64,000 nt of DNA from Mycobacterium gallinarum (GCF_010726765.1 NZ_AP022601.1:5766001-5830000); one strand, 5' to 3'. Positions 1 through 9,493 are shown, numbered from the stretch's first letter. Numbers and translations are program-made. The notes: generated from the sequence alone by a model not told the origin.

Positions 1-308
1 CACACCAGCCCACGCCGTATTTGGAGTCGCTGCCCGACGATCTGAGCACCCAACCCGTCATCGTGCTCGACCCGATGCTGGCCACCGGCGGGTCGATGGC
101 CCACACGATCGGACTGCTACAGGCTCGCAATGTCGTTGACGTGACGGCGATCTGCGTCGTGGTCGCACCCGAGGGCCTCGCGGCGCTGGAAAGCGTGGCC
201 CCAGATCTGCGTCTGTTCACCGCGACGATCGACGAACGACTCAACGACATCGCCTATATCGTTCCCGGCCTCGGCGACGCGGGGGACCGACAGTTCGGGC
301 CGCGGTAG
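1..308 (+). CDS. upp: Uracil phosphoribosyltransferase, C-terminal part (5' cut by window edge)
   Basis: Salvages uracil to UMP using PRPP in the cytosol. The frame is open from base 3 and ends at a TAG at 306-308, so only about 101 residues are present. Visible motifs are the PRPP-binding loop [12 protein letters not shown] and the C-terminal uracil-binding end [15 protein letters not shown], both typical of Upp. The start codon lies outside the window. The upp then pmmB/deoD order matches the M. tuberculosis Rv3309c-Rv3307 neighbourhood (recalled). Identification is secure; only the truncation is an edge effect. Confidence 0.95.
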   Translation, partial: HQPTPYLESLPDDLSTQPVIVLDPMLATGGSMAHTIGLLQARNVVDVTAICVVVAPEGLAALESVAPDLRLFTATIDERLNDIAYIVPGLGDAGDRQFGPR

Positions 309-790
309 CCGCTCACGAACTGCGCCGGACCCCGCGGGTTAGCGGAAAGCCTTTACCGTCGGTCACAAACAATTGGCTATAAAGTCGTAATCTTTCCCAC
401 GTTTGGGAATTCTGACCCAGCACTGCGGCATCTCGAATTTTGTGCCATTTCGCTTTGCTAAAAATCCGTTATGACGTCTCTTACGGTAGCTGCGTCATGC
501 TGGACACGGTATGAAGCAATGTTTGCGTGACAGGCGTACTGCTTGGCCGTGGCTAACATCGGCTTCGGCGATGGCACGCGATCAAGCGGCGATAAATCGA
601 AACTGCCAGTAACCAATGGCAATATTCTTGCACGTAAATAAGAGATTGCCGCGCGGCTTTCCCGACGCATCGGTATTGCATCGATTTCCTGGCCGGGCTA
701 ACCTTGGTCCGCGCGTGAGGTGCCGAGGTGTGTCACCCACGGCGTCCGGGCGGTCGAGTTGAGTTCGTCACAGCGCAGTGCGACAAGACT

Positions 791-805
791 GGCTAAGTGT
801 TAGCC
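791..805. repeat. Inverted repeat GGCTAA-GTG-TTAGCC
   Basis: Perfect 6-bp arms around a 3-nt centre, about 200 bp upstream of the flavoprotein start and close to the second dyad at 839-854. No T-tract follows, so an operator is more likely than a terminator (inference). Confidence 0.5.
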
Positions 806-838
806 TCCGCGCATAGCAATGAATTTGTCTGACTCGCA

Positions 839-854
839 GTTTCTGTTCAGAAAC
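839..854. repeat. Inverted repeat GTTTCT-GTTC-AGAAAC
   Basis: Perfect 6-bp arms around a 4-nt centre, about 150 bp upstream of the flavoprotein ATG at 1002. Together with the dyad at 791-805 it suggests a regulatory region. No regulator can be named. Confidence 0.5.
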
Positions 855-1001
855 GAGATGCGGTAACGGCGTAGCCAGCTAGTGACTAAATCTGTAGGGG
901 AATGCGTTGCTGAAAGTGTGCAGATGCGTCGATTTTGCACAGGGCGCCGGCGTCGTGGTCGACAGCGTCGCGGTCGTGCCGTGAGTGCCCGGATAGAGCT
1001 C

Positions 1002-1859
1002 ATGACCATGTTCAACAGCGAACTCGTCGACATCGTCTGCATCGGATCGGGCAGCGCTTGCCTGGCCGCCGGCATCGCCGCCGCCGACGCCGGCCAGTCT
1101 GTTTTCGTGGCCGAACCGCGTCGACGGACACCGCAGATCGGGTCCCTCGCCGAAGCTGAGGAGTCCTGGGCCGCGCAGCTGCAGAAGTACTGGGGCGCCA
1201 ACGAGTTTGATGGACCCACCACCGCCTACCTCCGAGAGCTGACAGACGAGCTCGGTCCGGCGCGCCGAACCCACGCCACCGGCCAGCTGCCAACCGCTGC
1301 CGTGCGATCTTTCGGAGAAGCCGCCACCGACCGGCGGGCGCCGGTGCCACCGTTCTATGGACACGCGTTGGCGGACTGGGCGCGCGACTGCCTGAACTCG
1401 CCGTTCGGTCTGGTGTTCAGCAGGTTGTCAGCGTTGTCGATGTCCGAAATGCGACTGCAGGACGGCACGTCGATCCTGGCCAGCGTCGTCGCGGACATTC
1501 CTTCGGCTCGGCGGTCCGGGCTGACCCTGCGCCATTGGCTGCGGGATGTGGCCAAAGAGCGCGGCGTAAAGATCCACGGTTCCAGCGCGATTCAGCAACT
1601 GATCTTCAACGACGGCCAGCCCGTCGGGGCCATGGTCGACACACCCGACGGCGTCCGCCACGTGCGGGCCCGCCATGGCGTGCTGCTCGGCACCGGCAAC
1701 TCGGTCTCTGATGATCTGCTCGCCATGCACCCGGCGTCGGTGCTGCGCGAGGGCAGGCTGTCCCTGGTGAGCAGGAGCGCGAGTCGGTTCGCCCGGTTGG
1801 AACTGCTGACCACTGCCGAGAGCATGAGTCTCTGCGCACCGCAGGGTCAGCTGGCGTGA
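1002..1859 (+). CDS. Short FAD-binding (FAD_binding_2-like) protein
   Basis: A 285-residue protein from ATG 1002; a second ATG lies at 1008, and the frame stays open back to 882 without motifs. Near the N-terminus is a Rossmann-type dinucleotide fold, DIVCIGSGSACLAAGIAAA, in which the third glycine of GxGxxG is Cys. Toward the C-terminus, GVKIHGSSAIQQLI followed by RARHGVLLGTGN resembles the second FAD-contact block of 3-ketosteroid dehydrogenase/fumarate reductase flavoproteins. Those enzymes have about 500 residues, so most of the substrate domain is missing here. It may be a compact relative or a decayed enzyme; no reaction can be assigned. The next gene, pmmB, converges with it. Confidence 0.6.
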   Translation: MTMFNSELVDIVCIGSGSACLAAGIAAADAGQSVFVAEPRRRTPQIGSLAEAEESWAAQLQKYWGANEFDGPTTAYLRELTDELGPARRTHATGQLPTAAVRSFGEAATDRRAPVPPFYGHALADWARDCLNSPFGLVFSRLSALSMSEMRLQDGTSILASVVADIPSARRSGLTLRHWLRDVAKERGVKIHGSSAIQQLIFNDGQPVGAMVDTPDGVRHVRARHGVLLGTGNSVSDDLLAMHPASVLREGRLSLVSRSASRFARLELLTTAESMSLCAPQGQLA

Positions 1860-1872
1860 CCTGACGAGCGGT

Positions 1873-3513
1873 TCACCACCGCTGCGCCTCATGCCGCAGC
1901 TGTGCGGCCAGCGCCTCGGCGCGTGAGCGCGCCGCACCAAGATCGTGGACGTCGCCGCACCGAACTTCGATGTAGCACTTTACTTTCGGCTCTGTTCCCG
2001 ACGGCCGCACGACCACTCGGATCGTGGTCGGTCCATCCTCGCCCGAAAAGACCACCGCGTCGGTGCGCAGCGGCCCGGTCGCATGCCGGAGATCGGTCAG
2101 CGTCACGTCGAACCCTGCGAGTACATCCGGTGGCGCCGTGCGCAGCCGGTCCATCATCGCGTCGGCCTCAACGGAATTCGCGACTTGCTGCGATACCGTG
2201 GTCGTGGTGTGCACACCGTGGCGGCGAGCCAACTCATCGAGCGCATCGAGCACCGTGTGACCCCGACGCTGGAGTGCGACCACCAGATCACATATCAGCA
2301 CCGCAGCGCTGATGCCGTCCTTGTCGCGTACGGACGCGGGATCGACGCAGTGCCCGATCGCCTCTTCGTACGCGTAGACCAGCGTGGAGGCCGGCAGGTC
2401 GAGGTCGGCGCGTGCCAGCCATTTGAACCCGGTCAACGTCTCCACATGACATGCGCCGTGCCTGGCGGCGATGGCCGCGAGCATTCGCGACGACACCACC
2501 GAATTCGCCACCACAGTGGCCGCCATGACGGGGCCGGGTTCGATCTGGGAGAGGATGTAATCGCCTAGCAACCAACCAGTTTCGTCGCCGGTGAGCATCC
2601 GCCAACCATCGGGTGTGGGTACGCCGACCGCGCATCGGTCCGCATCGGGATCAAGCGCGACCGCGATGTCGGCGTCGCTGTCGGCGGCCAGTTTCAGCAG
2701 AGCGTCCACGGCGCCCGGTTCTTCGGGGTTGGGTAGCGCCACCGTGGGGAAGTTCGGATCGGGGGCGAACTGACTGTCGACGACGTGTACGTCGTCGAAG
2801 CCGGCACGAACCAGCGCGTCGAGCACGAATTCCCCGCCGACACCGTGCAACGGCGTGAGCGCTACTCGTACCGATCCGTGGGTGTGTCGCACCTGGGCCG
2901 CGCGTTCGACATAGCGCTGAACGACGTCGACGCCCGAGGGGGTGACCGCCTGCCGGCGAATCTGGTCCGCGTGCGGGGCGTCGGCCATTGCCTGCTCGAT
3001 CTCCCGGTCGACCGGCGGCACGATGGGGAACCCGTCGTCGAGGTAGACCTTGTAGCCGTTGTCGGTCGGGGGATTGTGTGACGCCGTGATCTGGATGCCC
3101 GCGACCGCACCGCCGTGCCGGACAGCGAACGCGACGATCGGAGTGGGCACCGCGGTGAACATCAATTGCGGGGAAAATCCGTGAGCGGCAAGCACTTCAG
3201 CGGCGGCGAGGGCGAAGTCGTCAGAGCCGTGCCTGGCGTCGCGGCCGACCACGACTTCGTGGCCCTGCAGGCCGCGGTCGGTGAGCACCTTGGCGAGGGC
3301 CCAGGTGGCGCGCAGCACAACCGCGAGGTTCATCCCGTTCGGTCCTCCGCGCAAGGGCCCGCGCAGTCCGGCGGTCCCGAACGTCAGGGGATGCGCGAAC
3401 CGCTCGTCGAGATCGGCCTCGGTGCATTCGAGAAGTTCGGCGACGGTGCTCGGGTCGGGATCGTGTGCGATCCACTCCTGTGCGGCGGTCGAGGTCCACT
3501 CTCGCGCTGTCAT
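1873..3513 (-). CDS. pmmB: Phosphomannomutase/phosphoglucomutase family enzyme PmmB
   Basis: A 546-residue alpha-D-phosphohexomutase that interconverts hexose 1- and 6-phosphates. All four family signatures are visible: the phosphoserine loop ITASHNPPTDNGYK, the metal-binding loop DPDADRC, the sugar loop YEEAIGH and the C-terminal phosphate loop RPSGTEPK. The frame runs open upstream, but the ATG at 3513 (MTAREW) is chosen because it overlaps the TGA of the upstream MarR gene as ATGA (3510-3513), which implies translational coupling. Corresponds to Rv3308 in M. tuberculosis (recalled). The exact sugar preference cannot be read from sequence. Confidence 0.93.
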   Translation of the reverse strand: MTAREWTSTAAQEWIAHDPDPSTVAELLECTEADLDERFAHPLTFGTAGLRGPLRGGPNGMNLAVVLRATWALAKVLTDRGLQGHEVVVGRDARHGSDDFALAAAEVLAAHGFSPQLMFTAVPTPIVAFAVRHGGAVAGIQITASHNPPTDNGYKVYLDDGFPIVPPVDREIEQAMADAPHADQIRRQAVTPSGVDVVQRYVERAAQVRHTHGSVRVALTPLHGVGGEFVLDALVRAGFDDVHVVDSQFAPDPNFPTVALPNPEEPGAVDALLKLAADSDADIAVALDPDADRCAVGVPTPDGWRMLTGDETGWLLGDYILSQIEPGPVMAATVVANSVVSSRMLAAIAARHGACHVETLTGFKWLARADLDLPASTLVYAYEEAIGHCVDPASVRDKDGISAAVLICDLVVALQRRGHTVLDALDELARRHGVHTTTTVSQQVANSVEADAMMDRLRTAPPDVLAGFDVTLTDLRHATGPLRTDAVVFSGEDGPTTIRVVVRPSGTEPKVKCYIEVRCGDVHDLGAARSRAEALAAQLRHEAQRW

Positions 3514-3974
3514 TCGTTCAGTGTGCCCACTTTGGAGTCGGCATATGCGAGCTTGCGCAGCACCGGCGCCACGAGCATCACCAGGTCGAACTCGAGCTCC
3601 GAGAGATTGTCGCGCATGGTCGCTTGGAGCCACGCGTCGCGCTCGGCGCGATCGGCTTCGAGTAGTTCGGCGCCTGCGGGGGTGATCTCGGTGAGTTGGC
3701 GGCGGCGATCGACCTCATCGGGTCTGCGCGCGATCAGCTCGCGGCTCTCCAGCGCGTTGATGCTGTCCGTCAGCGACTGCACCCGGACGCCCAGCCGGAC
3801 GCCGAGCTCGGCCGGGGTGGTCACGCCGGCGCGGCTCACCTCTGCGAGCAGCTGCATCTGGCTGAGCGTCAGCCCGTGATCCGGGCGGTGTCGGCGCATC
3901 TGCTGATTGACGGCGACGATCGATTCCCGCAGCTCGGTGGCGGCAGATCTGCGTGCGGGCTCAGAGTCGTCCAT
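3510..3974 (-). CDS. MarR-family transcriptional regulator
   Basis: About 154 residues. A MarR winged helix is visible in TPAELGVRLGVRVQSLTDSI (recognition helix) followed by a wing with ARRPDEVDRRRQLTEITPAG, the family's DxR wing motif. The start is ATG 3974 (MDDSEP); a TTG lies 6 bp upstream. It is divergent from the AbrB-like membrane gene at 4063 across an AT-rich 88-bp gap with a small dyad, and its stop overlaps pmmB by 4 bp. It probably controls that membrane gene and itself (inference). Ligand unknown. Confidence 0.85.
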   Translation of the reverse strand: MDDSEPARRSAATELRESIVAVNQQMRRHRPDHGLTLSQMQLLAEVSRAGVTTPAELGVRLGVRVQSLTDSINALESRELIARRPDEVDRRRQLTEITPAGAELLEADRAERDAWLQATMRDNLSELEFDLVMLVAPVLRKLAYADSKVGTLNE

Positions 3975-3984
3975 ATACAAGTTA

Positions 3985-3994
3985 TACCTTGGTA
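3985..3994. promoter_or_regulatory. Small dyad TACC-TT-GGTA in MarR/AbrB divergent gap
   Basis: The dyad sits in an AT-rich stretch 11 bp upstream of the MarR start and about 70 bp before the AbrB-like gene. MarR proteins usually bind short AT-rich palindromes between divergent genes, so it is a candidate operator. It is short and could be chance. Confidence 0.35.
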
Positions 3995-4062
3995 ATTATC
4001 GGTAGTCCATGACAGTAATCGCAAGTTGCGTCGTAGACTTAGTAAGAGGATATTTGTAATCA

Positions 4063-5181
4063 ATGGTGATAAGAACATTGCTCAGATGGTCGCTGCTGGT
4101 AGCGGTGACCGTCGCTGTCACCTATCCGCTGACCCTGGTTGGGGTGCCGTCGGCAGCGCTGTTCGCCGCGCTTGCCGTCGGCATCGCATTGGCGCTTTCG
4201 TCCCTGGCCCCCACCCGGGTACCCCGTCCGGCTGGCATCGCTGCGCAGGGCGTACTCGGCGTGTACATCGGCACGATGGTCGACCAGGACGCCGTTCACG
4301 CGCTCGGTCCGCACTGGCCGATCGTCATCGCCGTAGCGGTCGCCACTCTGTTGCTCAGCGTCGTGTGTGGTGCGCTGCTGTCGTTGCACCGCGACGTCAC
4401 TCCACTGACGGGGTCACTGGCGCTCGTGGCCGGCGGCGCGTCCGGACTGGTCGCGATCGCCCGTGAGCTCGGCGGTGACGACCGCGTCGTGTCGGTGGTG
4501 CAATACCTGCGCGTGGCGTTGGTGACCGCGTCGATGCCCGTGGTGGTGACGCTGGTGTATCACGCCGACAGGTCGCATCCCGGCGCCGCCATGACCCAAT
4601 CCGACTCCGCTCCTTGGTATCTGAGCCTCGGCATGCTCATCGCACTCGTCCTGGTCGGCGCCACCGTCGGCAAGCTGATCCGGGTGCCCGGCGCGGGGCT
4701 GCTGGGGCCGCTGGCGCTGACGGTGCTCCTCGAGGTGACCGGCCTGGACTTCGGCTTGTCGGTGCCGATGGTGCTGGTGCAGCTGGGCTATGCGTTGATC
4801 GGGTGGCAGGCCGGGCTGGCCTTCACCCGCGAGTCGATGCGCGCGGTGGGACGCATACTGCCGACGGCCATCGGCCTCATCGTCGTGCTCAGCGTCGCGA
4901 CGGCCGGGCTGGGCGTCGTGTTGGCGCACTTCGCAGGACTCACCCCCCTCGAGGGCTATCTGGCCACCAGTCCCGGAGGCGTCTACGCCGTATTGGCCAC
5001 CGCCGTCGAGACGGGATCCAACGTCACGTTCATCATCGCCGCGCAGGTGGTGCGGATCCTGCTGATGCTGTTCGCCGCGCCGCTGTTGGCCCGCAGCATG
5101 GTGTGGCTGAAATCCCGGCTCACGCGTCAGAGCCGGGCGATGACCCCGGCGAGCAGGGAGCCCATCAGCGTCGCGGACTGA
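4063..5181 (+). CDS. AbrB-family (duplicated-domain) integral membrane protein
   Basis: A 372-residue polytopic membrane protein with hydrophobic segments throughout (for example [18 protein letters not shown] and residues 85-105), arranged as two similar halves. Each half carries a PxGxLLGPL- or [14 protein letters not shown] Gly-rich turn typical of the COG3180/AbrB duplication family, often annotated as ammonia monooxygenase or AbrB regulator. The true role is unknown; a transporter-like function is likely. ATG 4063 follows a GAGGA at 4046-4050, a long spacing. The divergent MarR gene is the probable regulator. The 3' end overlaps the convergent deoD by 55 bp. Confidence 0.8.
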   Translation: MVIRTLLRWSLLVAVTVAVTYPLTLVGVPSAALFAALAVGIALALSSLAPTRVPRPAGIAAQGVLGVYIGTMVDQDAVHALGPHWPIVIAVAVATLLLSVVCGALLSLHRDVTPLTGSLALVAGGASGLVAIARELGGDDRVVSVVQYLRVALVTASMPVVVTLVYHADRSHPGAAMTQSDSAPWYLSLGMLIALVLVGATVGKLIRVPGAGLLGPLALTVLLEVTGLDFGLSVPMVLVQLGYALIGWQAGLAFTRESMRAVGRILPTAIGLIVVLSVATAGLGVVLAHFAGLTPLEGYLATSPGGVYAVLATAVETGSNVTFIIAAQVVRILLMLFAAPLLARSMVWLKSRLTRQSRAMTPASREPISVAD

Positions 5182-5954
5182 CGGCCCGCCTCCAACACCT
5201 CGCCGTGGCTCAGCGGCTGACCCGTCATACCCGCCGCGAGGTTGGTCACCAGCGACACCGCCAGCACCTGTGCGCCGGCGGCGCGCGCAGCGACGGTCTC
5301 GTGCACGGTCGACATCCCGACGAGGTCCGCCCCAAGCGTGCGCAGCATCCGGATCTCGGCCGGCGTCTCGTACTGGGGTCCGTTCAAACCGGCATAGACG
5401 CCCTCGGCGAGCGTTGGGTCGATCTCGCGGGCGACGGCGCGCAGCCTGGGGGAATAGGCGTCGACCAGGTCGACGAAATGCGCGCCGACCAGCGGTGACC
5501 GGCCCGTCAGATTGAGGTGGTCGCTGATCAGCACCGGTTGTCCGACGGCGAAATCCTCACGCAGGCTGCCCGCCGCATTGGTCAGCACGATCGTGCGCGC
5601 ACCGGCCGCACACGCCGCGCGCACGGGATGGACAACATGGCGCAGTTCGTGGCCTTCGTAGGCGTGGATTCTGCCGACGAACACCAGCACCCGACGGTCG
5701 CCGACGCGCAGCGACAGCATCTGGCCGCCGTGCCCCTCGGCGGTGGGTGGAGTGAATCCGGTCAACTCGGCGACCGGTACCACCGCGACCGGATCGCCGA
5801 GTTCGTCGACCGCGGGCGCCCAGCCCGAACCCAAGACAATCGCGACGTCGTGCTGGTTGACGCCGGTGCGCGCGCGGATCTGTGCCGCCGACTCGGCGGC
5901 AACCGCATCCGGCGTCGTCACGGTGGGCAGCTTAACCGTCGAATCGGCATTCAT
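5127..5954 (-). CDS. deoD: Purine nucleoside phosphorylase (trimeric type)
   Basis: A 275-residue cytosolic enzyme that phosphorolyses guanosine/inosine-type nucleosides to base and ribose-1-phosphate. Signatures of the trimeric PNP family are clear: phosphate-binding [18 protein letters not shown] (Arg and His phosphate ligands), the purine-site Glu in [18 protein letters not shown], and the base-contacting Asn in [11 protein letters not shown] 5954 has only 23 bp to the divergent amiB1 start, so the two promoters must overlap. It matches Rv3307 in length and motifs (recalled). The 3' end runs 55 bp into the AbrB-like gene. Confidence 0.95.
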   Translation of the reverse strand: MNADSTVKLPTVTTPDAVAAESAAQIRARTGVNQHDVAIVLGSGWAPAVDELGDPVAVVPVAELTGFTPPTAEGHGGQMLSLRVGDRRVLVFVGRIHAYEGHELRHVVHPVRAACAAGARTIVLTNAAGSLREDFAVGQPVLISDHLNLTGRSPLVGAHFVDLVDAYSPRLRAVAREIDPTLAEGVYAGLNGPQYETPAEIRMLRTLGADLVGMSTVHETVAARAAGAQVLAVSLVTNLAAGMTGQPLSHGEVLEAGRQSATLMGSLLAGVIARL

Positions 5955-5977
5955 CGGTGCAGTGAGATACTGCGAGG

Positions 5978-7159
5978 ATGCCCAGAGCCACCGCGTCGAG
6001 TTGCGTCGAGGACGCCGTCAACCGACGCCGCGGTGATCTGGTCGAGCTGTCGCACTCGATTCATGCCGAACCGGAACTCGCGTTCGCCGAACACCGCAGC
6101 TGCGCGAAGACGCAGGCGCTGGTTGCCGACTTCGGTTTCGAGATCACGAAGGGGCTCGGCGGTCTGGACACCGCCTTCAGGGCCGACTACGGCAGTGGGC
6201 CGTTGGTCATCGGGATCTGCGCCGAGTACGACGCGCTGCCCGGCATCGGACATGCCTGCGGCCACAACATCATTGCCGCATCGGCGGTCGGCACGGCGCT
6301 GGCGCTGGCCGAGGTGGCTGACGAGCTCGGGTTGACGGTGGCGCTGCTCGGGACTCCCGCCGAGGAGGCCGGCGGTGGAAAAGTCTTGCTGCTCAACGCG
6401 GGAGCATTCGACGACATCGTCGCCACCGTGATGCTGCACCCCGGTCCGCTGGACATCGCGGCCGCGCGTTCGCTGGCGCTTTCTCAGGTCGCGGTCGACT
6501 ACCGCGGGCGAGAATCGCACGCCGCCGTGGCGCCGTACCTGGGCATCAACGCCGTCGACGCGATCACCGTCTCGCAGGTCGCGATAGGGCTGCTGCGTCA
6601 ACAGCTCGCGCCCGGCCAGATGATGCACGGCATCGTCACCGATGGCGGACAGGCCACCAACATCATTCCGGGCCACGCCCAGATGCAGTACACAATGCGG
6701 GCCAACGATGCCGCCTCGCTGCGTGAACTCGAGCAGCGGATGTCCGACTGCTTCCTCGCGGGTGCCGTCGCGACGGGCTGTGACTACACGGTGGCCGAGA
6801 CCGAGCCCCCCTACGACGAGCTGGACCCCGATTCCTGGCTCGCCGACACCTTCCGCGACGAGATGGTGCGGGTGGGCCGCACGCCGGTGCCGGCCGAGGT
6901 CGAAGCGGCGTTCCCGCTGGGCAGCACCGACATGGGCAATGTCACCCAGGTGATGCCCGGTATCCATCCGATCGTTGGGATCGACGCGGGCGGTGCGTCG
7001 GTGCACCAACCGGCGTTCGCGGCGGCGGCAGCAGGCCCCGGCGCGGACACGGCGGTGGTCGAGGGCGCGATCATGCTGGCTCGTACGGTGGTCAGGCTCG
7101 CCGAGACAGCGGCCGAACGAGATCGCGTGCTGGACCTGAAGGCGAGGCGAGCGGCATGA
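5978..7159 (+). CDS. amiB1: M20-family amidohydrolase AmiB1
   Basis: A 393-residue peptidase M20/amidohydrolase, a dimetal hydrolase of N-acyl amino acids or similar amides. The metal-site motifs are GHACGHNI (His ligands) and [10 protein letters not shown] (Glu-Glu), and a dimerisation-domain His lies in [11 protein letters not shown]-terminal PLGSTDMGN and [10 protein letters not shown] supply the remaining ligands. It is the first gene of a two-gene operon: its TGA overlaps the ATG of amiA1 (7156-7159). Corresponds to Rv3306c (recalled). The natural substrate is unknown; no signal peptide is seen, so it is cytosolic. Confidence 0.92.
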   Translation: MPRATASSCVEDAVNRRRGDLVELSHSIHAEPELAFAEHRSCAKTQALVADFGFEITKGLGGLDTAFRADYGSGPLVIGICAEYDALPGIGHACGHNIIAASAVGTALALAEVADELGLTVALLGTPAEEAGGGKVLLLNAGAFDDIVATVMLHPGPLDIAAARSLALSQVAVDYRGRESHAAVAPYLGINAVDAITVSQVAIGLLRQQLAPGQMMHGIVTDGGQATNIIPGHAQMQYTMRANDAASLRELEQRMSDCFLAGAVATGCDYTVAETEPPYDELDPDSWLADTFRDEMVRVGRTPVPAEVEAAFPLGSTDMGNVTQVMPGIHPIVGIDAGGASVHQPAFAAAAAGPGADTAVVEGAIMLARTVVRLAETAAERDRVLDLKARRAA

Positions 7160-8325
7160 GTCTGCAGGACGCAACCGAAACCTGGCTCGACGCCCACTAC
7201 CCGGACCTGGTCGCATGGCGCCGCCACATGCACGCCCACCCCGAGTTGGGGCGTCAGGAGTTCGCCACCACCCAGTTCGTCGCCTCGCATCTGGCCGACG
7301 CGGGCCTCAACCCGAAGGTGCTGCCCGGCGGCACGGGTCTGACGTGTGACTTCGGACCCGAGCATGGACCCAGGATTGCGTTACGCGCCGATATGGACGC
7401 GCTGCCGATGGCCGAGCGCACCGGCGCTCCGTACGCGTCGGTGGTTCCCAACGTCACCCACGCCTGCGGACACGATGCGCACACCTCGATCTTGTTGGGC
7501 ACCGCCCTGGCTCTGGCGTCGGTGCCGGAACTACCCGTCGGCGTGCGGTTGATCTTCCAGGCCGCCGAGGAGCTGATGCCGGGCGGCGCGATCGACGCCA
7601 TTGCGGCGGGAGCGTTGTCGGGGGTGTCGCGTATCTTCGCGCTGCACTGCGATCCGCGGCTGGCCGTCGGCAAGGTCGCGGTTCGGCCCGGTCCGATCAC
7701 CTCGGCCGCCGATCAGCTCGAGGTGACGCTGCACTCGCCCGGCGGGCACACATCGCGACCGCATCTGACCGGGGACCTGGTCTACGGAATCGGCACCCTG
7801 ATCACGGGCGTCCCGGGGATCCTGTCCCGGCGAATAGATCCGCGCAACAGCACGGTGATGGTGTGGGGTGCGGTCAATTCGGGCACCGCGGCCAACGCGA
7901 TTCCGCAGACGGGCACCTTGGCGGGCACCATCCGCACGGCAAGCCGGGATACCTGGGAAACGCTGGAAGATATTGTGCACGAGGCGATTACATCGCTTTT
8001 GGCGCCGCTGAACATCGACCACAGCGTGCAGTATCGGCGGGGGGTGCCGCCGGTGGTCAACGAGGAGATCTCGACACGCATCGTCACCCATGCGATCGAG
8101 GCGATCGGTCCCGACGTGCTGTGCGACACCCGCCAGTCCGGTGGCGGTGAGGACTTCTCCTGGTATCTCGAGGAAGTGCCCGGCGCGATGGCGAGGCTGG
8201 GGGTGTGGTCGGGTCGCGGGCCGCAGTTGGATCTGCACCAGCCGACATTCGACCTCGACGAACGCGCGATGGCAGTCGGGGTGCGGTTCTTGGTCAACGT
8301 CGTCGACCAAGCGGCGCAGTTCTAG
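7156..8325 (+). CDS. amiA1: M20-family amidohydrolase AmiA1
   Basis: A 389-residue paralogue of the gene just upstream, coupled to it by a 4-bp ATGA overlap. M20 motifs visible are the metal ligands in THACGHDAHT, the catalytic Glu in FQAAEELMPGG, HSPGGHTSRP in the lid/dimerisation domain and the distal ligand region SGGGEDFSWY. This motif set is typical of hippurate hydrolase/IAA-amino-acid hydrolase-like enzymes. Corresponds to Rv3305c (recalled). Tandem amiB1-amiA1 suggests two related amide substrates or a heteromeric complex; neither can be decided from sequence. Confidence 0.92.
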   Translation: MSLQDATETWLDAHYPDLVAWRRHMHAHPELGRQEFATTQFVASHLADAGLNPKVLPGGTGLTCDFGPEHGPRIALRADMDALPMAERTGAPYASVVPNVTHACGHDAHTSILLGTALALASVPELPVGVRLIFQAAEELMPGGAIDAIAAGALSGVSRIFALHCDPRLAVGKVAVRPGPITSAADQLEVTLHSPGGHTSRPHLTGDLVYGIGTLITGVPGILSRRIDPRNSTVMVWGAVNSGTAANAIPQTGTLAGTIRTASRDTWETLEDIVHEAITSLLAPLNIDHSVQYRRGVPPVVNEEISTRIVTHAIEAIGPDVLCDTRQSGGGEDFSWYLEEVPGAMARLGVWSGRGPQLDLHQPTFDLDERAMAVGVRFLVNVVDQAAQF

Positions 8326-8380
8326 GTGGTGTCCCCTCTCCCCGCGAGCGGCCGTGTTCCCCTCGCAAGCGGTGGGCCCA

Positions 8381-8395
8381 GTACGCCGACACGCC
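8381..8395. repeat. Left 15-bp inverted repeat flanking the AbiEi/DUF559 gene
   Basis: GTACGCCGACACGCC here is the exact reverse complement of bases 9429-9443. Similarity continues inward, with GCGT and CATT shared 6-15 bp further on, so the whole unit is about 30 bp with mismatches. It lies 119 bp before the ATG at 8515. The rest of the gap 8326-8514 shows no gene. Confidence 0.7.
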
Positions 8396-8514
8396 GGTAA
8401 CCGCGTACATTTCGGGGCCGCTCGTCTCCTGTCACTGTCCACAAATCTCGACCCATCCACAGATGGTCGCCAGGCCCTGCTGCTCGAGCGTGCGCTATCC
8501 GATGCTGTTGACCC

Positions 8515-9402
8515 ATGGATCCAGAACTTCAGCTGCTGTTCGATAGGCAACGAGGCGTAGCGACGAGCCGTCAGATCCTGACGTACATGACCAGGCGTGC
8601 ATTCGAGTCTGCAGTGGATTCCGGTGTCCTGGAGCGAATTTGGCAGGGCATCTATTGTCTCGGTGAACCGGACGACGGTCTGCGCCTACGCGGACTCGAT
8701 CTGTCCTGCGGAACCACGGTCGCCGCCTGTCTCGGCACCGCCGCGGCGATGTACGGCTTCGACACCGAAGCGCCGGCCGACCTTCATGTGCTCAGTCCGC
8801 CGAATTCGCACCTGCGATCGGCCGATGGACTGGTGGTGCATCGTCGTGACGGTGCGCCGCTGAACGTGGTTGACGGCCGTCCGGCGACGGCCCCCGCCTG
8901 GACGGCGGTCGATGTGGCGCGCTCACTGTGGCGGCCGCGTGCCTTGGCGACGCTGGATGCCGCGCTGCGCAGCGGTACGTGCGCGCGACCAGAAATGTGG
9001 CGAGCAGCGATTGAACAGGCAGGGCGCCGAGGCATCGTTGCCGTCCGGGACCTGATCCCGCTGGCTGACGGGCGCGCGGAGTCGCCCATGGAGAGCGAGG
9101 CGCGGTTGGCGATGATCATCGGTGGCCTGCCCATTCCCGAGCTGCAATACGAGATCATCGACGGAAACGGCGAGCTCAGACGCGTCGATTTCGCGTGGCC
9201 GGAGCAGCGAGTTGCCGTCGAATACGACGGTCTCGATTGGCACAGCGGGCCCGATGCCATGCGCCGCGATCGTAGGCGCACAGCGGCGCTGCTGGACGCC
9301 GGTTGGACGGTCATCGCGATCGTCTTTGAGGACGTCCGCTATCGCAGCAAGGAGTTCGTGGCTCGTATCTACGCGCAGTTGCGGCGCGCTGAGGCCGCGT
9401 GA
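8515..9402 (+). CDS. AbiEi-like N-terminal domain with DUF559/Vsr-like nuclease C-terminus
   Basis: 295 residues. The N-terminal third resembles the AbiEi winged-helix antitoxin layout (ATSRQILTYMTRRAFESAV, then ERIWQGIYCLG), followed by a middle beta-rich part. The C-terminal 100 residues carry a PD-(D/E)xK-type nuclease core: ESEARL, then RRVDFAWPEQRVAVEYDGLD with the acidic residues in order, then a helix with RRDRRRTAALL. Such proteins are numerous in mycobacteria; known AbiEi proteins are antitoxins of type IV systems, but no AbiEii toxin is adjacent. Inverted repeats at 8381-8395 and 9429-9443 flank the gene. A solitary defence or housekeeping nuclease is possible; the function is not established. 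Confidence 0.75.
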   Translation: MDPELQLLFDRQRGVATSRQILTYMTRRAFESAVDSGVLERIWQGIYCLGEPDDGLRLRGLDLSCGTTVAACLGTAAAMYGFDTEAPADLHVLSPPNSHLRSADGLVVHRRDGAPLNVVDGRPATAPAWTAVDVARSLWRPRALATLDAALRSGTCARPEMWRAAIEQAGRRGIVAVRDLIPLADGRAESPMESEARLAMIIGGLPIPELQYEIIDGNGELRRVDFAWPEQRVAVEYDGLDWHSGPDAMRRDRRRTAALLDAGWTVIAIVFEDVRYRSKEFVARIYAQLRRAEAA

Positions 9403-9428
9403 GGGACCGCTGAATGCACGCAAATTGC

Positions 9429-9443
9429 GGCGTGTCGGCGTAC
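9429..9443. repeat. Right 15-bp inverted repeat, part of a hairpin
   Basis: GGCGTGTCGGCGTAC is the reverse complement of 8381-8395. Part of it also pairs locally: CGTGTC (9431-9436) with GACACG (9445-9450), giving a 6-bp stem with an 8-nt loop that might end transcription between the convergent genes. Only 26 bp separate it from the stop at 9402. Confidence 0.65.
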
Positions 9444-9493
9444 AGACACGGTCATCCCCTACTCACGTGTGGGCCCACGCGGAAACCGGCCGG

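Larger units (their letters stand above)
309..1001. other. 693-bp intergenic region, partly AT-richer
   Basis: No convincing gene was found. The stretch at about 350-680 is clearly less GC-rich than its surroundings, and its only longer open frame (458-670, minus) has no recognisable motif. Two short perfect inverted repeats lie at 791-805 and 839-854, in front of the flavoprotein gene, and may be operator sites. Confidence 0.5.

Noticed and set aside
458-670. 70-codon minus-strand ORF in the first intergenic region
   Set aside because: No start signal, family motif or supporting context in an AT-richer gap.
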